Shown here: positions 11,271 to 22,200 of the stretch, piece by piece
Layout: each line of letters opens with the position of its first letter
Numbering within the stretch: the first letter of the stretch is position 1
Assembly (NCBI RefSeq): GCF_019578655.1
Contig: NC_063260.1
Coordinates: 26,870,888-26,934,887, forward strand
Origin: Ricinus communis
Lineage: Eukaryota; Streptophyta; Magnoliopsida; Malpighiales; Euphorbiaceae
Direction of reading: 5' to 3'
Length of the DNA: 64,000 bases
Made by a program: the position numbers and the translations under genes
Notes under the pieces: generated by a model
Told to the model about the DNA's origin: nothing
Seen by the model: only the letters and a program-made list of their open reading frames with translations
Databases searched by the model: none

Positions 11271-14200
11271 CTAGAGTTTCAGTGCTGCTCTTGCCATGGC
11301 TAATGCACCCTCGTAACTTTTATTTCCACCTATGAAACCACTCATATGGACAAAAACACAAACAGGGATTCCAGATTCCCTTGAGAGCTCATCATCCCTT
11401 AGACCTCGCCACTGAGCTGGAAGAGCCCTGCGGCTCTCAAATCTATCAGGAGCAACTGCCACTGCCTGCACTCGCCAATGTTTGCTCCTATCATCCTGCA
11501 TATTTTCATTTTATAAGATATCCAAACTCATCCTGGATACATCTAACAGCTGCTTTTTAAGGAATGATCAACCAATGACAGGTGTTTGACCAAATAACAG
11601 GAGAGCAACTGAAAAATCAAAACAAACATATTCCATTCTTTCGGTTGACCTTTGCGAAATGTGACATCCATCGTGTAAAAACTTGTGAGAAAGATCCGAT
11701 AAGTGAACTGAATAAACACATGCTTACCTGATAGAGAACATATTTAATTGAAGGCTCAATCTTCAATTCCTCCTCAATCTCAAACAAGTGAAGTTTCCAC
11801 TGTAGAAAATATAACCTAATCAGAATTTAGTGAAACAGAAGTACTCCCTCTAAAGGATCAGCAACTATAACACCAGATATAAAGCCAAACAGATATACAC
11901 ATGATAAAGTTCGCAACCTGCATTTTTCAGATTTCTATTATGGCCCCAGATTATCTAGTTATGGGATGATTGCACTACAAATAAAAGGATAATAAGGGCT
12001 CATAAGAGAGAACCCATACACCTCAAGTTCTTAAGGAACTCAAGCTTTTTGCTCAGGATATGCAGCTTAATTTCAGGGCATGTTTGGTTAAAGCGTTGCC
12101 AATAATTGTTAGCTGGTAGCTAGTATCTAATGAATATTGAGTTTTTGGTAAATTATTAACAGTTGTTGCTGGTAACTTATTAAATTACTAACATAGCCAT
12201 CAATTAAAACTTTATTTCCATAATATGTACCATAATATTATTAGTTTAATGAGTTGGACATGTTATATATATTAAATAATATAAAATATATACTAAATTT
12301 TTTTTATATAGTAAATAACTTTATATTAACAAGTAAAAACATTAAATATGATATTAGATATTATTTTAATTTTAAAAAGAACTAATAAATAGAGTTGTTG
12401 GTAAAAAGCTCCAAATTGTAGCTGTTGCGAACCGGAATTTTTAATGTCCTAAAAGCTACCAGCAGCTATTCAAAAAAAATTACCAAACACCTTGATATAG
12501 TCGTTAGAAACTCAAAAGCTATTAACTACTCTCCAATAGCTATGCCAAACACCCTCTCATTCATAAACTTCTTAGATAATGCATGTTTCCACAAATTTAA
12601 TTGATAGATACACACATAAAAATACATGATAGAGCACGTAAGGCTAGAGATGCTATGATAGAATAACAAAAATGCACCAAAGGTGGGAGATTAGCAAACC
12701 ATACTTACAGGACAAAAGGTAGCCAAAACCATAATTTCACCACTAGGATCAACATCAGATCTAGCTTCAAGGCACTCCATTACAATTGATCGTGCTGGTA
12801 ACCAAGACTTTGCGTGATAGTGAAGACTCTAAAAAAGGTGAGTCAATAAGAAATTATAAACACCTTTATTCCTACAGTTCATTGTATAAAACAGGAAAAA
12901 GAATAATAAATATGAATATGGCATTTACTCAGATCATGTCAGAAAAGAAACAGTTTCTAAAACAAACTGAACACTCACATCTAAAAATTCACTACCAGCT
13001 AGTGTCATTGCTCGTTGGAAGACCTCATTCTCCTTCTCAGGTGATTGATCAGGCTCTATCCAATCCAAATTCAATCTCCCAACCCTTGAAGACAAATGGG
13101 TATTATTAACATATCTTGGAGGCTTGTCTGTATCATACTGATTGATTCCATTATCAACAGCATCGATCGCCTGCAGAAATTAGAAACAGAGTGTTCCCAA
13201 AAGAAGGGGGAACATGGATAAAGATGGACTTAATTATCAGTATACAGCATAACCTATAGGACCAAGAATCTAAGAAAGAAGAGATAAACTATCTGCGAAA
13301 TACTCATAGTATGGGCAGCATATGCCTGACTATGCCAGGTGATAGCCTAACATTTTTAAATAAATAACATTTGTCAATAAAATAATCAATTTTAAAGTTT
13401 AAGTTTTTAACTGAATGCCCAAAAAAACGAATGTTAACATTCCGAACGTGCCCTTGTGCTCAAGCTCAACTAATAAGCATACACCACATTCACCCTTGTG
13501 CTGAAACTGAAACAATTACTAGTGGTATCCAACATTCACACTTGAAGCAGATACTATTGGAATGTGGCTGTGGGATGTGAATGAAGTAAAATGCAAAAGG
13601 AATAAAAAGTCAAATAACAAACATAGAATAGGAAGGACCCATAAGCATTATGCTTAAGGTTTTAGAAGGCTTTAAGGTCATTGCTTAGTGCACCGTCATC
13701 TTTTAAACTTTGACCTTCACATACAATCAAAATATATGCTAAAAAAACAATCATCAGTCTTCATTAGTAAAGTCTCAGGCATCTAGAGATGAAATCAAAC
13801 AGCAGTTTCTAGACCATCTATAACATGAACAATCATAATAAACTTAGATTTGTCAAAAGCAGACAGAATTTAGCACCTCCATGAAGCTTTTATAAATAGC
13901 TAAGAACAACCGATGCACATTTGGGTGCCCTTCATCAAGCTGAAGCTCTTTAGCTATGATCTCCTTCCCAAAATGCTAAGAAACAAACAATTAATACAAA
14001 ATCAGATAACATTCAAGAGATCAACTAACTAACAGATCAAAATTTACGTAAAAGTTTGCCTTCTTTGCACGATGTACTACCTTATAAACAAGACCAGCAC
14101 TGCTAAGCTTGGTAGTAAACCCATGCCCAAAAACCTCCTCAAACCCCTTCTGATGGTGATCATACCGATCATGAACAGGATCATACACACCCCCAACATC

Positions 14201-14766
14201 AAGCACAGCATCCAGACTCTCCAACACCTACATTCAGCCATCAAATTTTATCCGTATAAAAAACAAACTACGTACAAGTTAAAGCTTACTGCAGTTCGGG
14301 GACACTTAGCAAAATTTCCATCCCTTTTGGGAATACTATCAAAATCAAGCCCTTATAATCCACATGGTATTAATTCTAAAGATTCAATATTTCCCCAAGG
14401 GCAATTTCTTGGTAACAATGTGATGCTGGATAGTTTCATAAAGACCCCAAAAGGCTAGTATTACAATGAAACAGAAAATTGGATGAAGGTTATTAAAACC
14501 TGAAGATCACGGGAGCGGACAATTTCCGCATTAGAAAACTTGTTGGTGAGGCGAATCATGAAGCAACCAAGAGCCTCGTCACAGTGGAAGCTACCATTAT
14601 GTGTACCTACGCGCTTTGGAGGAGCGTGACAAGGAGAGCCAGTAGAGTATGCAGGAGAAGAAACATTAGGATAAGGAGGAGAAGCCATGAGAGGGATTAA
14701 GGAATGGCGACTGAGAGCCTTGGAAAAGAAGTTGGAGAAGTTGAACGCTCGGGTTAGTGCCAACAT
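11271..14766 (-). CDS. MYG1: MYG1 family exonuclease / metal-dependent hydrolase (UPF0160)
   Basis: DHH-like metal-dependent protein; the human homologue MYG1 is a 3'-5' RNA exonuclease of nucleolus and mitochondria. Seven exons (14766-14500, 14227-14081, 13975-13877, 13170-12979, 12828-12709, 11799-11728, 11495-11271) join in frame to 373 residues. Residues 1-30 are basic and Ser/Phe-rich like a mitochondrial presequence. Metal-site motifs follow: THNGSFHCDEA (H56, H61, D63), DVGGVYDP (D99, D105), and RYDHHQKGF (D112, H113, H114). The C-terminal half has the DAVDNG, YVLYQD and HMSGFIGGNKSYEGAL segments. An upstream in-frame ATG at 14847 would add 27 residues, but the Met at 14766 gives the better targeting signal. 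It is divergently arranged with the plastid-protein gene at 14935. Intron 5 holds a MITE-like insertion. From memory it matches At5g41970 and At3g49320. Confidence 0.95.
12076..12554. mobile_element. hAT-like MITE candidate in MYG1 intron
   Basis: About 480 bp of very AT-rich, non-coding DNA with inverted ends: left GGGCATGTTTGG (12076-12087), right the complement of GGGTGTTTGG (12545-12554). Sub-terminal blocks such as GCTGGTAGCT occur inverted at both sides. The NNGTGTTTGG-type ends are typical of small non-autonomous hAT elements of dicots. The possible 8-bp target duplication is poor (TAATTTCA against CTCATTCA), so the element is old or the ends are slightly misplaced. Confidence 0.6.
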
Positions 14767-14934
14767 AGCCCTTATTACACTGTTTGAATGAAGAAAAACC
14801 TTCCCAACTGTAAAGCTAAAACCTTGAGGTTTTGTTTTATGGGCCAAAATTGATAATTCCTTAATGGGCCAAAAGTAAGCAAGATTGTATTTTTATGCCA
14901 CTGCTTTTCAATTGATAGTTCTCCCGTCTCAACC
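14767..14934. promoter_or_regulatory. Compact bidirectional promoter with two TGGGCC site II elements
   Basis: Only 168 bp separate the start codons of MYG1 (minus) and the plastid-protein gene (plus). Two TGGGCC motifs lie at 14840-14845 and 14865-14870, 25 bp apart. Site II (TGGGCY) pairs are known TCP-factor sites in promoters of housekeeping genes for mitochondrial and plastid proteins, which suits both flanking products. If MYG1 begins at 14847 instead, the spacer shrinks to 87 bp and the first motif overlaps its start. Confidence 0.7.
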
Positions 14935-16241
14935 ATGGTCACCATAAACAACACCTCTTCTCTAGCTTATCCAAACCCCAAATCTTTATTCAAGAAACCC
15001 TTTTGCATAACATCACCAACTTGTTCAAGACTGTTCTATAGAGTAACTACTTCACTGCCAAAACCTCTGCTCGTACAGTGTAGCAAGAATGATGATTCAC
15101 AAGAGAGTAATAGTTTGAAGGATGCATTGTCTGGTATGGTGGACAAACAGGTAGAGGCGCTTTTCAGTAGAGAAGAAAATAGGGTATTGATTGATGGGTT
15201 AGAGAAAGCATCTCAGAGATTAGAGAGAGCAAAAAGGGACCTTGCTGAGATTGAAAGACAAGAACTTGAGGCTGAACAAATGAGAGTTTATATTAACCAG
15301 CTTGAAAGCAGAGCTTCCGAGGTCTGTTGCTTTTCTAATTCAGCTTTTCCCCTTCTTTTTTGGATATGCAATTTGAGGCCAATATAAGTCTGTTATTTGT
15401 GTGGTGTAACTGTAATTATTAGGAACTGAGTTCTGTATTTTGGAGATACTGGAAAATTTGCGGTTATGTCTTATACTCAGATAATTGACCTTGTATTTAC
15501 TTGATAATAAAGATTAGTGGTTATTCTGCTGATAAGAATATAATTCACTTTGTTGAGGACGCTATGATCTTCTTAACAAACTGTGGAATGATGATAATAT
15601 TGTTTTTGGTTAAATTCAAGATTGCAGAATGTCAGCAAGAGATTATAGAGGCAAGAGCTAAGGTTGAGGAGGCAGAACGTTCCCTATCGTTGAATAAAGA
15701 TCCTGAAGATGGTTTGGGAGGAGAGACGATTAACAAAGACGAAGAGAGATGGGAGTCCATAAAAGCTGCTTCTATATCTGCATTTGTTGGCACCCTTGCA
15801 GGACTCCCCATCTCTCTCACACAGGTGACCTCCATTCCGCAGCTTATACTTCCTTCGGCGACCACCTTCATCAGCTGTGCGTTATTCGGAGTAACCTTTC
15901 GGTATGCAGTGAGAAGGGATTTGGACAATTTTCAGCTAAAAACGGGAACATCTGCAGCTTTTGGATTTGTAAAAGGTACGTATTTTGATCAAATTCAAAA
16001 CCAATGCAGCTGTTGCAGTAGGGGTCTATTTAGAAAAAAGTGGATTTGTAATGCAGGTCTTGGTACACTAGCTGGAGGGCCACCATTTGAGCTGAATCCT
16101 GCAAGTTTTTTGTCACATGCTTTGAATGGTGCTGTTTATGTGTCTGAGAATCTCTTGATCTTTGCCTTTGCTGCTGTTAGTTTGGACTTCTGCATCAAGA
16201 TGAGGCTTTTGAGCCCCTTTCCTATGAAGAAGCCGAATTAA
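14935..16241 (+). CDS. Plastid-targeted coiled-coil membrane protein, function unknown
   Basis: Three exons (14935-15321, 15621-15975, 16057-16241) join in frame to 308 residues. Residues 1-45 are rich in Ser/Thr with few acids, like a chloroplast transit peptide. About residues 55-160 form a charged coiled coil (repeated E/K/R/L/A pattern, e.g. LEKASQRLERAKRDLAEIER). The C-terminal part has several hydrophobic stretches: around SISAFVGTLAGLPISL, LPSATTFISCALFGVTF, GLGTLAGGPP and LLIFAFAAVSLDFCI, so it should be a thylakoid or envelope membrane protein with a stromal coiled coil. I recognise the family as conserved in plants (from memory At5g41960, also next to a MYG1 gene) but know no function. 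It shares a short promoter with MYG1. Confidence 0.85.
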
Positions 16242-16628
16242 GGCTGCAGAATTTTGGGGCATCATCCTACATCGTCAACCATGCGCGATTGACCTGTATC
16301 TTTCCCATTATGATTAGCAAACATCAAGTTTTCATGGACTTGTATCGAGAAATTTGAAATGTCAGCATAACCAGCTTGTCTCAAAGCTGAACAGCAAACC
16401 ACTGAAATATAGTATATAGCCAGCCAGGGAAGATTTTTAATGCGTTTCATTGCTGTAATCAAAGTCTGCCACTTCTAAATTTTGCCTGTCACTTGTAAGC
16501 ATTTCTGACAGGGTCTAAACGAAAACCTAATTTACAAGCCATCGATGTATTGCTAGTTTACCCAACGGACAGATGGCCAAGAAAATTTATAGCTTGCAAC
16601 CCAGTCGCATGAATTACAAGGCTGATCT

Positions 16629-17923
16629 CTAATGCTTCTTCCTCTCCTCCCCATCATCCCAACCGCCATGTGAGTTTTCAGGATGTTTTGAGGACTTCCT
16701 ATGAACTCCTGACTTTGGAATCTCATTTCTTAGCTCTTCAGCGGATGGCAGATTCTCATGTTCTTGCCTCCCCTAATATCAGAAGTCAAAATCGTGTCAG
16801 GTTTGAGTGCAAAGATCATATAAGCAACAGAATGCACATATGCCTTCATTGACTGATACCTCCTCGTATAGTTCTTGATGATCTTTCAAATTTATTTCTT
16901 TCTTTTTCGTTAGAAAATTTGCAGCTTCGTTAAAAAATTGAAATCCCTGAATATCTCCATTTTTTATACTTGCTTCAAGCTGTGAAAGGAAAAGCAATGT
17001 TAGTAATACAAAGATAAAATACAATCACTCTTACGGTTTCCAATGCAATCTCAAGGCCTCACATATCTCTCCAAGCTAAAGGGTTAAATTATGAAAGAAA
17101 TACCTGGACATGAATGATACCCAAAACAATGCTAGCAACAGGCAGCCAACTCTCCTCCGGGGACAAGGACATATTAGACCTATATACATAAGATGAACCA
17201 AGAATTTGCAACATTAAATTCTTTGCCCTAGCAACTTAACATTACACATAATATAAAGTGAAGCATATCAAACACACATACGTTACAATTAGAAGTTTTA
17301 TTTTTCAACAAACAGACAAATCTGCATCAAAATATAACAACAATGTTGTGTTAACCTGAGATATGGAGCCAAGTAAACAAGAGCATAGACAGCATAACGC
17401 CGTTTCCCAGTATCAAGCCAAGCAAATACCCAGCTCTATCAATCAACATCAACAAAAAAGTTTAAAACTTTCAAAGATAAAAACATAAAAATAAATAAAC
17501 AAATAAAAGAAGAGATCAGCAGACCAGCCAATTAAAGTAAGGAACGAAACTAATGATTCCCATAGCAGTCAATCTAGCATCGGTAGAATCAATAGCGGAA
17601 TCACCATCGTCGTCAGTGTTCACAGCATTGGGTAAAAGCAACGAACTTAACATACAGGCACCAATTGCAGCAGCAAAAGGAGCGTCCCGAGAGAATTCTG
17701 CTCTGCATATTCCCTTGTTTTTTAGTGATTTTTTCTGCATAACATAAAATCTTAAGTAAGATGGAAATTAAATAATTAATTGTAGTACCTGATTAAGGAA
17801 TTTTACCTTGATAAGGACTCTAGTGTGGTGATTAAGTTTGGGAAGTGAACGGGGCAAGTGAGAAAGAGGTTTAAGAATGGAAGAAGAAGTAGTAGTAGTA
17901 GTGGTGAAGCAGACAGTTATCAT
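16629..17923 (-). CDS. Conserved plastid-type multi-pass membrane protein, function unknown
   Basis: Six exons (17923-17807, 17734-17525, 17435-17356, 17179-17104, 16979-16860, 16772-16629) join in frame to 248 residues. The N-terminus has a Thr/Ser run then basic residues, a likely transit peptide of about 45 residues. Hydrophobic segments follow: APFAAAIGACMLSSLLL, MGIISFVPYFNWLSWVFAWL, YAVYALVYLAPYL and WLPVASIVLGIIHVQL, giving three to four membrane spans. The C-terminus (from about residue 155) is soluble and charged, ending in an acidic and basic tail (DDGEEERKKH). The motif LDTGKRRYAVYA between spans and SLSPEESWLP look conserved. I cannot assign a function. The converging end lies 388 bp from the end of the plastid coiled-coil gene on the other strand. 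Confidence 0.82.
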
Positions 17924-19290
17924 ATCTGCAACCTGATGTGGTGGTTCTCACTAACATGCGCCGCCAGCGTCGGAGAGCGATCAGAGAGAAGAAAGAAGGC
18001 AGATTCTCGAGTTTCGCAGCCTGTATTGGGAAGTGTGATATTATTGACGTGGATTTGGTCTATATATTACCGATTTTCAAAATGTATACTTTTTCTTTTA
18101 TTGCAGAATATGGATCCGGGTAATTACCCGTATTCATACATTTGAATTGAGGCTCGGAAGAAGAAAATGAGGCTTACATACATTCATGAAATCCATTAAT
18201 TTATAAGTGAACTTCTAAAGATTTTTTGATAGGAGAGCTTACAACTAGAGGGATAATATGTGCTGGAACCTCCTTCCTAATAAATTTACTGCCCAGTTAG
18301 CTTAATTCATGAGCTGCAACATCTACGGACATAAGAGAATAAACAGAAAAAAAATATCAAAAACAAAAAATTTTGCATCTAAATACAACCTTAATTGATC
18401 TATAAATGAATTTCTATTATATAATAAATTTTACTTAGAATGAGTATGAAATTTACTTTAATATCTCAAATTTTTACTAATTTATATGCATCGTGTTATT
18501 TTTTAGAAATAATTAAGTATTAAAAAAGAGCTACATTTAAATTTTAAAAAGAAAAATTTGGTTCATCTGGTTTATATCAAACACACTCATAATGAAACCC
18601 TTAAAATGAATGATTATAATTAAACGCAAACAAAGGAACAAGCAGCCAATGCCCTGATTTCACAATTCGCAAGCTCCATATTTAAAGCTTTCCTGGCTAA
18701 CAGAAAAATGAAATTAGAGGCTTGTGCCTTCGTTTATTTCCATTCTCAAATACGTACAAAATTCCAAATTATTGACTGTTTAGAAATTATAACTTGAGCA
18801 TTTTCATAAATAAATAGAAGAAGAAACAGATTAGTCCACCAACAACATATACAAGATCAGGTGACTATGCACAGACAGAATAGGATATACTAATGATGAA
18901 AAATATGTAGATATGAACACTCCATGCATGCTACTGTCTCATGGCAATTGCTGCAGTGCCGGCTATAAAATTGCCAATTTTGGGAGCGCAGGAGAACCTT
19001 AATTCTACTTCAACTAGATGTACTGTGAACGAGAACATGTACTGATGTGACTGTAAGTTCGCTTACTTCTTGTTAATATGACTGCAATCTTCAAGGAAAT
19101 CCGTAATACCACACAGTTGCAAAAGAGATCCAGTAACACAAGTGCTGTTCTTTGCCACCATCCATCACTTTGAACAGCCAAATAAGATTCTTCTCCAGCC
19201 ACTAATAAAGAATGATGAACACTTATCTGTTGATGTACAGCTTTTCCCTGAATTACAAGATAGCTTCATTTTACTGAACATTTTCAGCTT
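17924..19290. other. Intergenic region between plastid membrane protein gene and kinase gene
   Basis: Holds the promoter of the 17923 gene (pyrimidine-rich leader, GTA/AGT repeats mirrored in the coding Thr tract) and the 3' flank of the kinase gene. The 18200-18900 part is plain AT-rich DNA. I see no transposon end or further gene. Confidence 0.5.
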
Positions 19291-22200
19291 TCAGGCATCC
19301 AGTTCCCTCCTATCCCCATTTGGTTCCTGACCAGTTATGGATTTAAGCTGCTGTAGCAACTGCAAACAATAAAGCAATCCAGGCAAACAATTCAACCACA
19401 CATTCATGGGTGTAAATATATTTCCACTATCCAGAGAAGGGATGAATTATCTTGAGCTTTAAACCCAATTAACCTTAATCATCATGCTTTCTTAAGCACA
19501 ATAAAATCATAAAAGAGGTAATCCAAATAGAGTAACTAAGCAACACGAATCCTATTAAAGAACTCACTTGAACATATTTCAACCTTTCAGCATTAAGTTC
19601 CTCATTCAAATTGATCATCCTGAAACAATGAAAAGAGAACATTAGGAAACCTCCAACATTTGGACTAAAAACAAAGACTCATGAAAAGGATCAACCTAGC
19701 TTGAAGCTCGGAGATTTTCACTAATAACACTCGCTCCCTTTCAGAAGCAACTGCTTCAACCTGTTGCACGAGTAGATCAGGCATACAATAAGCCAAATAT
19801 CCTACGTCTTTTCTGATAAATTAGCAATTGGCCTTGGGACAAATAAGAAGCTGGTTTCTCTGGACCATGAAAGATGAAAGAGATATTTTATTTATTTTGG
19901 GGGCTCGGGGAGGGGGACGAGGCAGACATGAAACTTCATGATAGGCAAAAGAAAATTGTGCTTACACTTCCATTATTCTCTGAACTGCGGGGCAATGGTG
20001 GCAACTTCCCGTTTTGCACCACTGACACGAGCAAACTATACAATTCAGTCCTTTGCACGATACAATCATATTGGATACCAAATGATAATAAATCTTTTAC
20101 TCACCATCTACTGCTTCAGCTGGTTGTAAGCTCATCAACAGATTGATGATAAGATCCTGCAATGACAGAAAATTTTCCAATTATGGCTGTGACTAGGGTA
20201 GCATTTTACATGATTGAATGTAAACAAGCCTTCCACCACAAAGATCAGACATAATTTATGCCTTTTACCTGTTGAGCAGAGGTCTGCTGAAAAAGATTCT
20301 GCAGGTGAGGCATAAGAAGTGGTGCAGGTAGACTGCTGTTGATAACTTCTTTAGGAGACTGACTGGTAGACTGAAAAATGAAGAAAACAGCATTTTCTAA
20401 ATAACTAGCTAAAATCAGTAGTTATCGCCATGGCATTAATAGTAAACCAATTTACATGTTCTGCATCTCACACAGAAAGACTTATGTGTGAGTTTCTGTG
20501 TCTGTTGCATGAGAGTCAGACTGATGGTTGAATCCTGAACTGACTCTGCCAGGGCCTTTATTTTCTAAAATCTAGTGCAGATAAGAACATTGCACTAAAC
20601 CAAACATCCAAGAACCTTTTCAATTGTTACCCAAACTATTTCATATCTTAAAAAGTTCAAGCTTGTGCAGAAAAAAGGTGATAATTAAATTAGAAACAAG
20701 AGAAAGAGTTCAATGAATAACCGTTTGCTTGGGCTCGAACATCCAATCGCCAACACTAGCAGATTTTCTTAGCGGTGATCCCTGAAAATCATTGGAAGAA
20801 AGAGTCAAGTGAGTAGTAGACAACATATAGTTACTTAAATAAGTAGGCATAAAGATCAGCAACCTACCTGTGAAGATCGACGTGGAACTGTGCTTAATGG
20901 AATATCCTAGAGCACATTCTTTAGTTAGTGAGAGTCAAATCATAAGACAAGATTTTATAAGAATCGAGCTTTACCTTTACAAGATCTAAATTTTCTGATG
21001 TTACTGAAAATCTACCCTTGATTTGCACCAGATTAGTCTTTGATTTTTCATCCAAAGAATCTCTAAATCCTATTGGAGGATGCAAACATAACAAAGAGAA
21101 AGATATAAGTCTACTGGAGAAGTAACAGCATCTATAATATTATTGTAGATTCTCTTGGCGGTTGACTAGTGTCATAACCAGAAAGATAAAAGAAAAATGG
21201 AAAAAGTACAATCACAATGTATTTCGCCAATTATGATGTTCACTGCATCTGGTTTGTACCTCCTGAAGATTTTATGGGAGCTGATAAACTGTTTGCCGAA
21301 GCACGGTTTGGAAGCATCAGGGGACCACTAAAGCTTGGAGCTTTTCGAACTTCACGTATGGTTCTCTCTGCCATTGGCTGATTGTCATTCTCAGACCTAA
21401 TAATTCACAAAAACTCAATAAAGTAAAATACAGAGCAGACACAAGTCACATATGGACTAATAAGATTTACACATAACAATCGAACTTCAACTAATAAAGA
21501 GAAAAAGGGTTGATCTATAGTCGACGAAAAACTAAAATCAGAATTTATCTCCTGGCCCATAACAAAAAATGAAAGAAGAAGTTGGACTTCCACCCTCACT
21601 AATGCAACTTTGAAAGATTGTTCAATACAACTCCCAAATACCTTGCACTGCCAAAGAAACACTCTCAAGCTTTCTGCCAAGCTTAACTGAAGATTCGTTC
21701 AGAGCAATATGAATGCAAGTACATAAGCTCGAATAGACTGAAAACTGATAAAATGTAGAATAGAAATCGATAAATTGTTTTCTTCCAATCTCCATATATT
21801 GAGAGCGCCCAACGAAATTATTATTTATAGTCTGATATTCTTTCAGTTTATAAAAGGTTTAATTTTATAAATATCATAATCCCTTTATGTATTAAATCAC
21901 TTATAGGTGTTAGGCATAATCTAACTAATAATTAAATGGCAGTCTAGAATTATAATTCATACAAGCAAGTGTAAAAAATCGTACTGTAGGTTAAGAACAT
22001 ATTGACAAATGAGAAGAAAACCAATGCAACAAGAATCTAAATCAATTCAAAAAGCCCTGGATATAATTAAGCTGTAAAAGAAAAAAAAAAAACAAATGCT
22101 GAAGCATACAAACCTTTCTAGAAAGCGCCCTTTATCAGATAATGAATGACCAAGCACAGCACCAGGCACGAGAGGCCCACTTTGAGTTTGGCGGCTCTTT

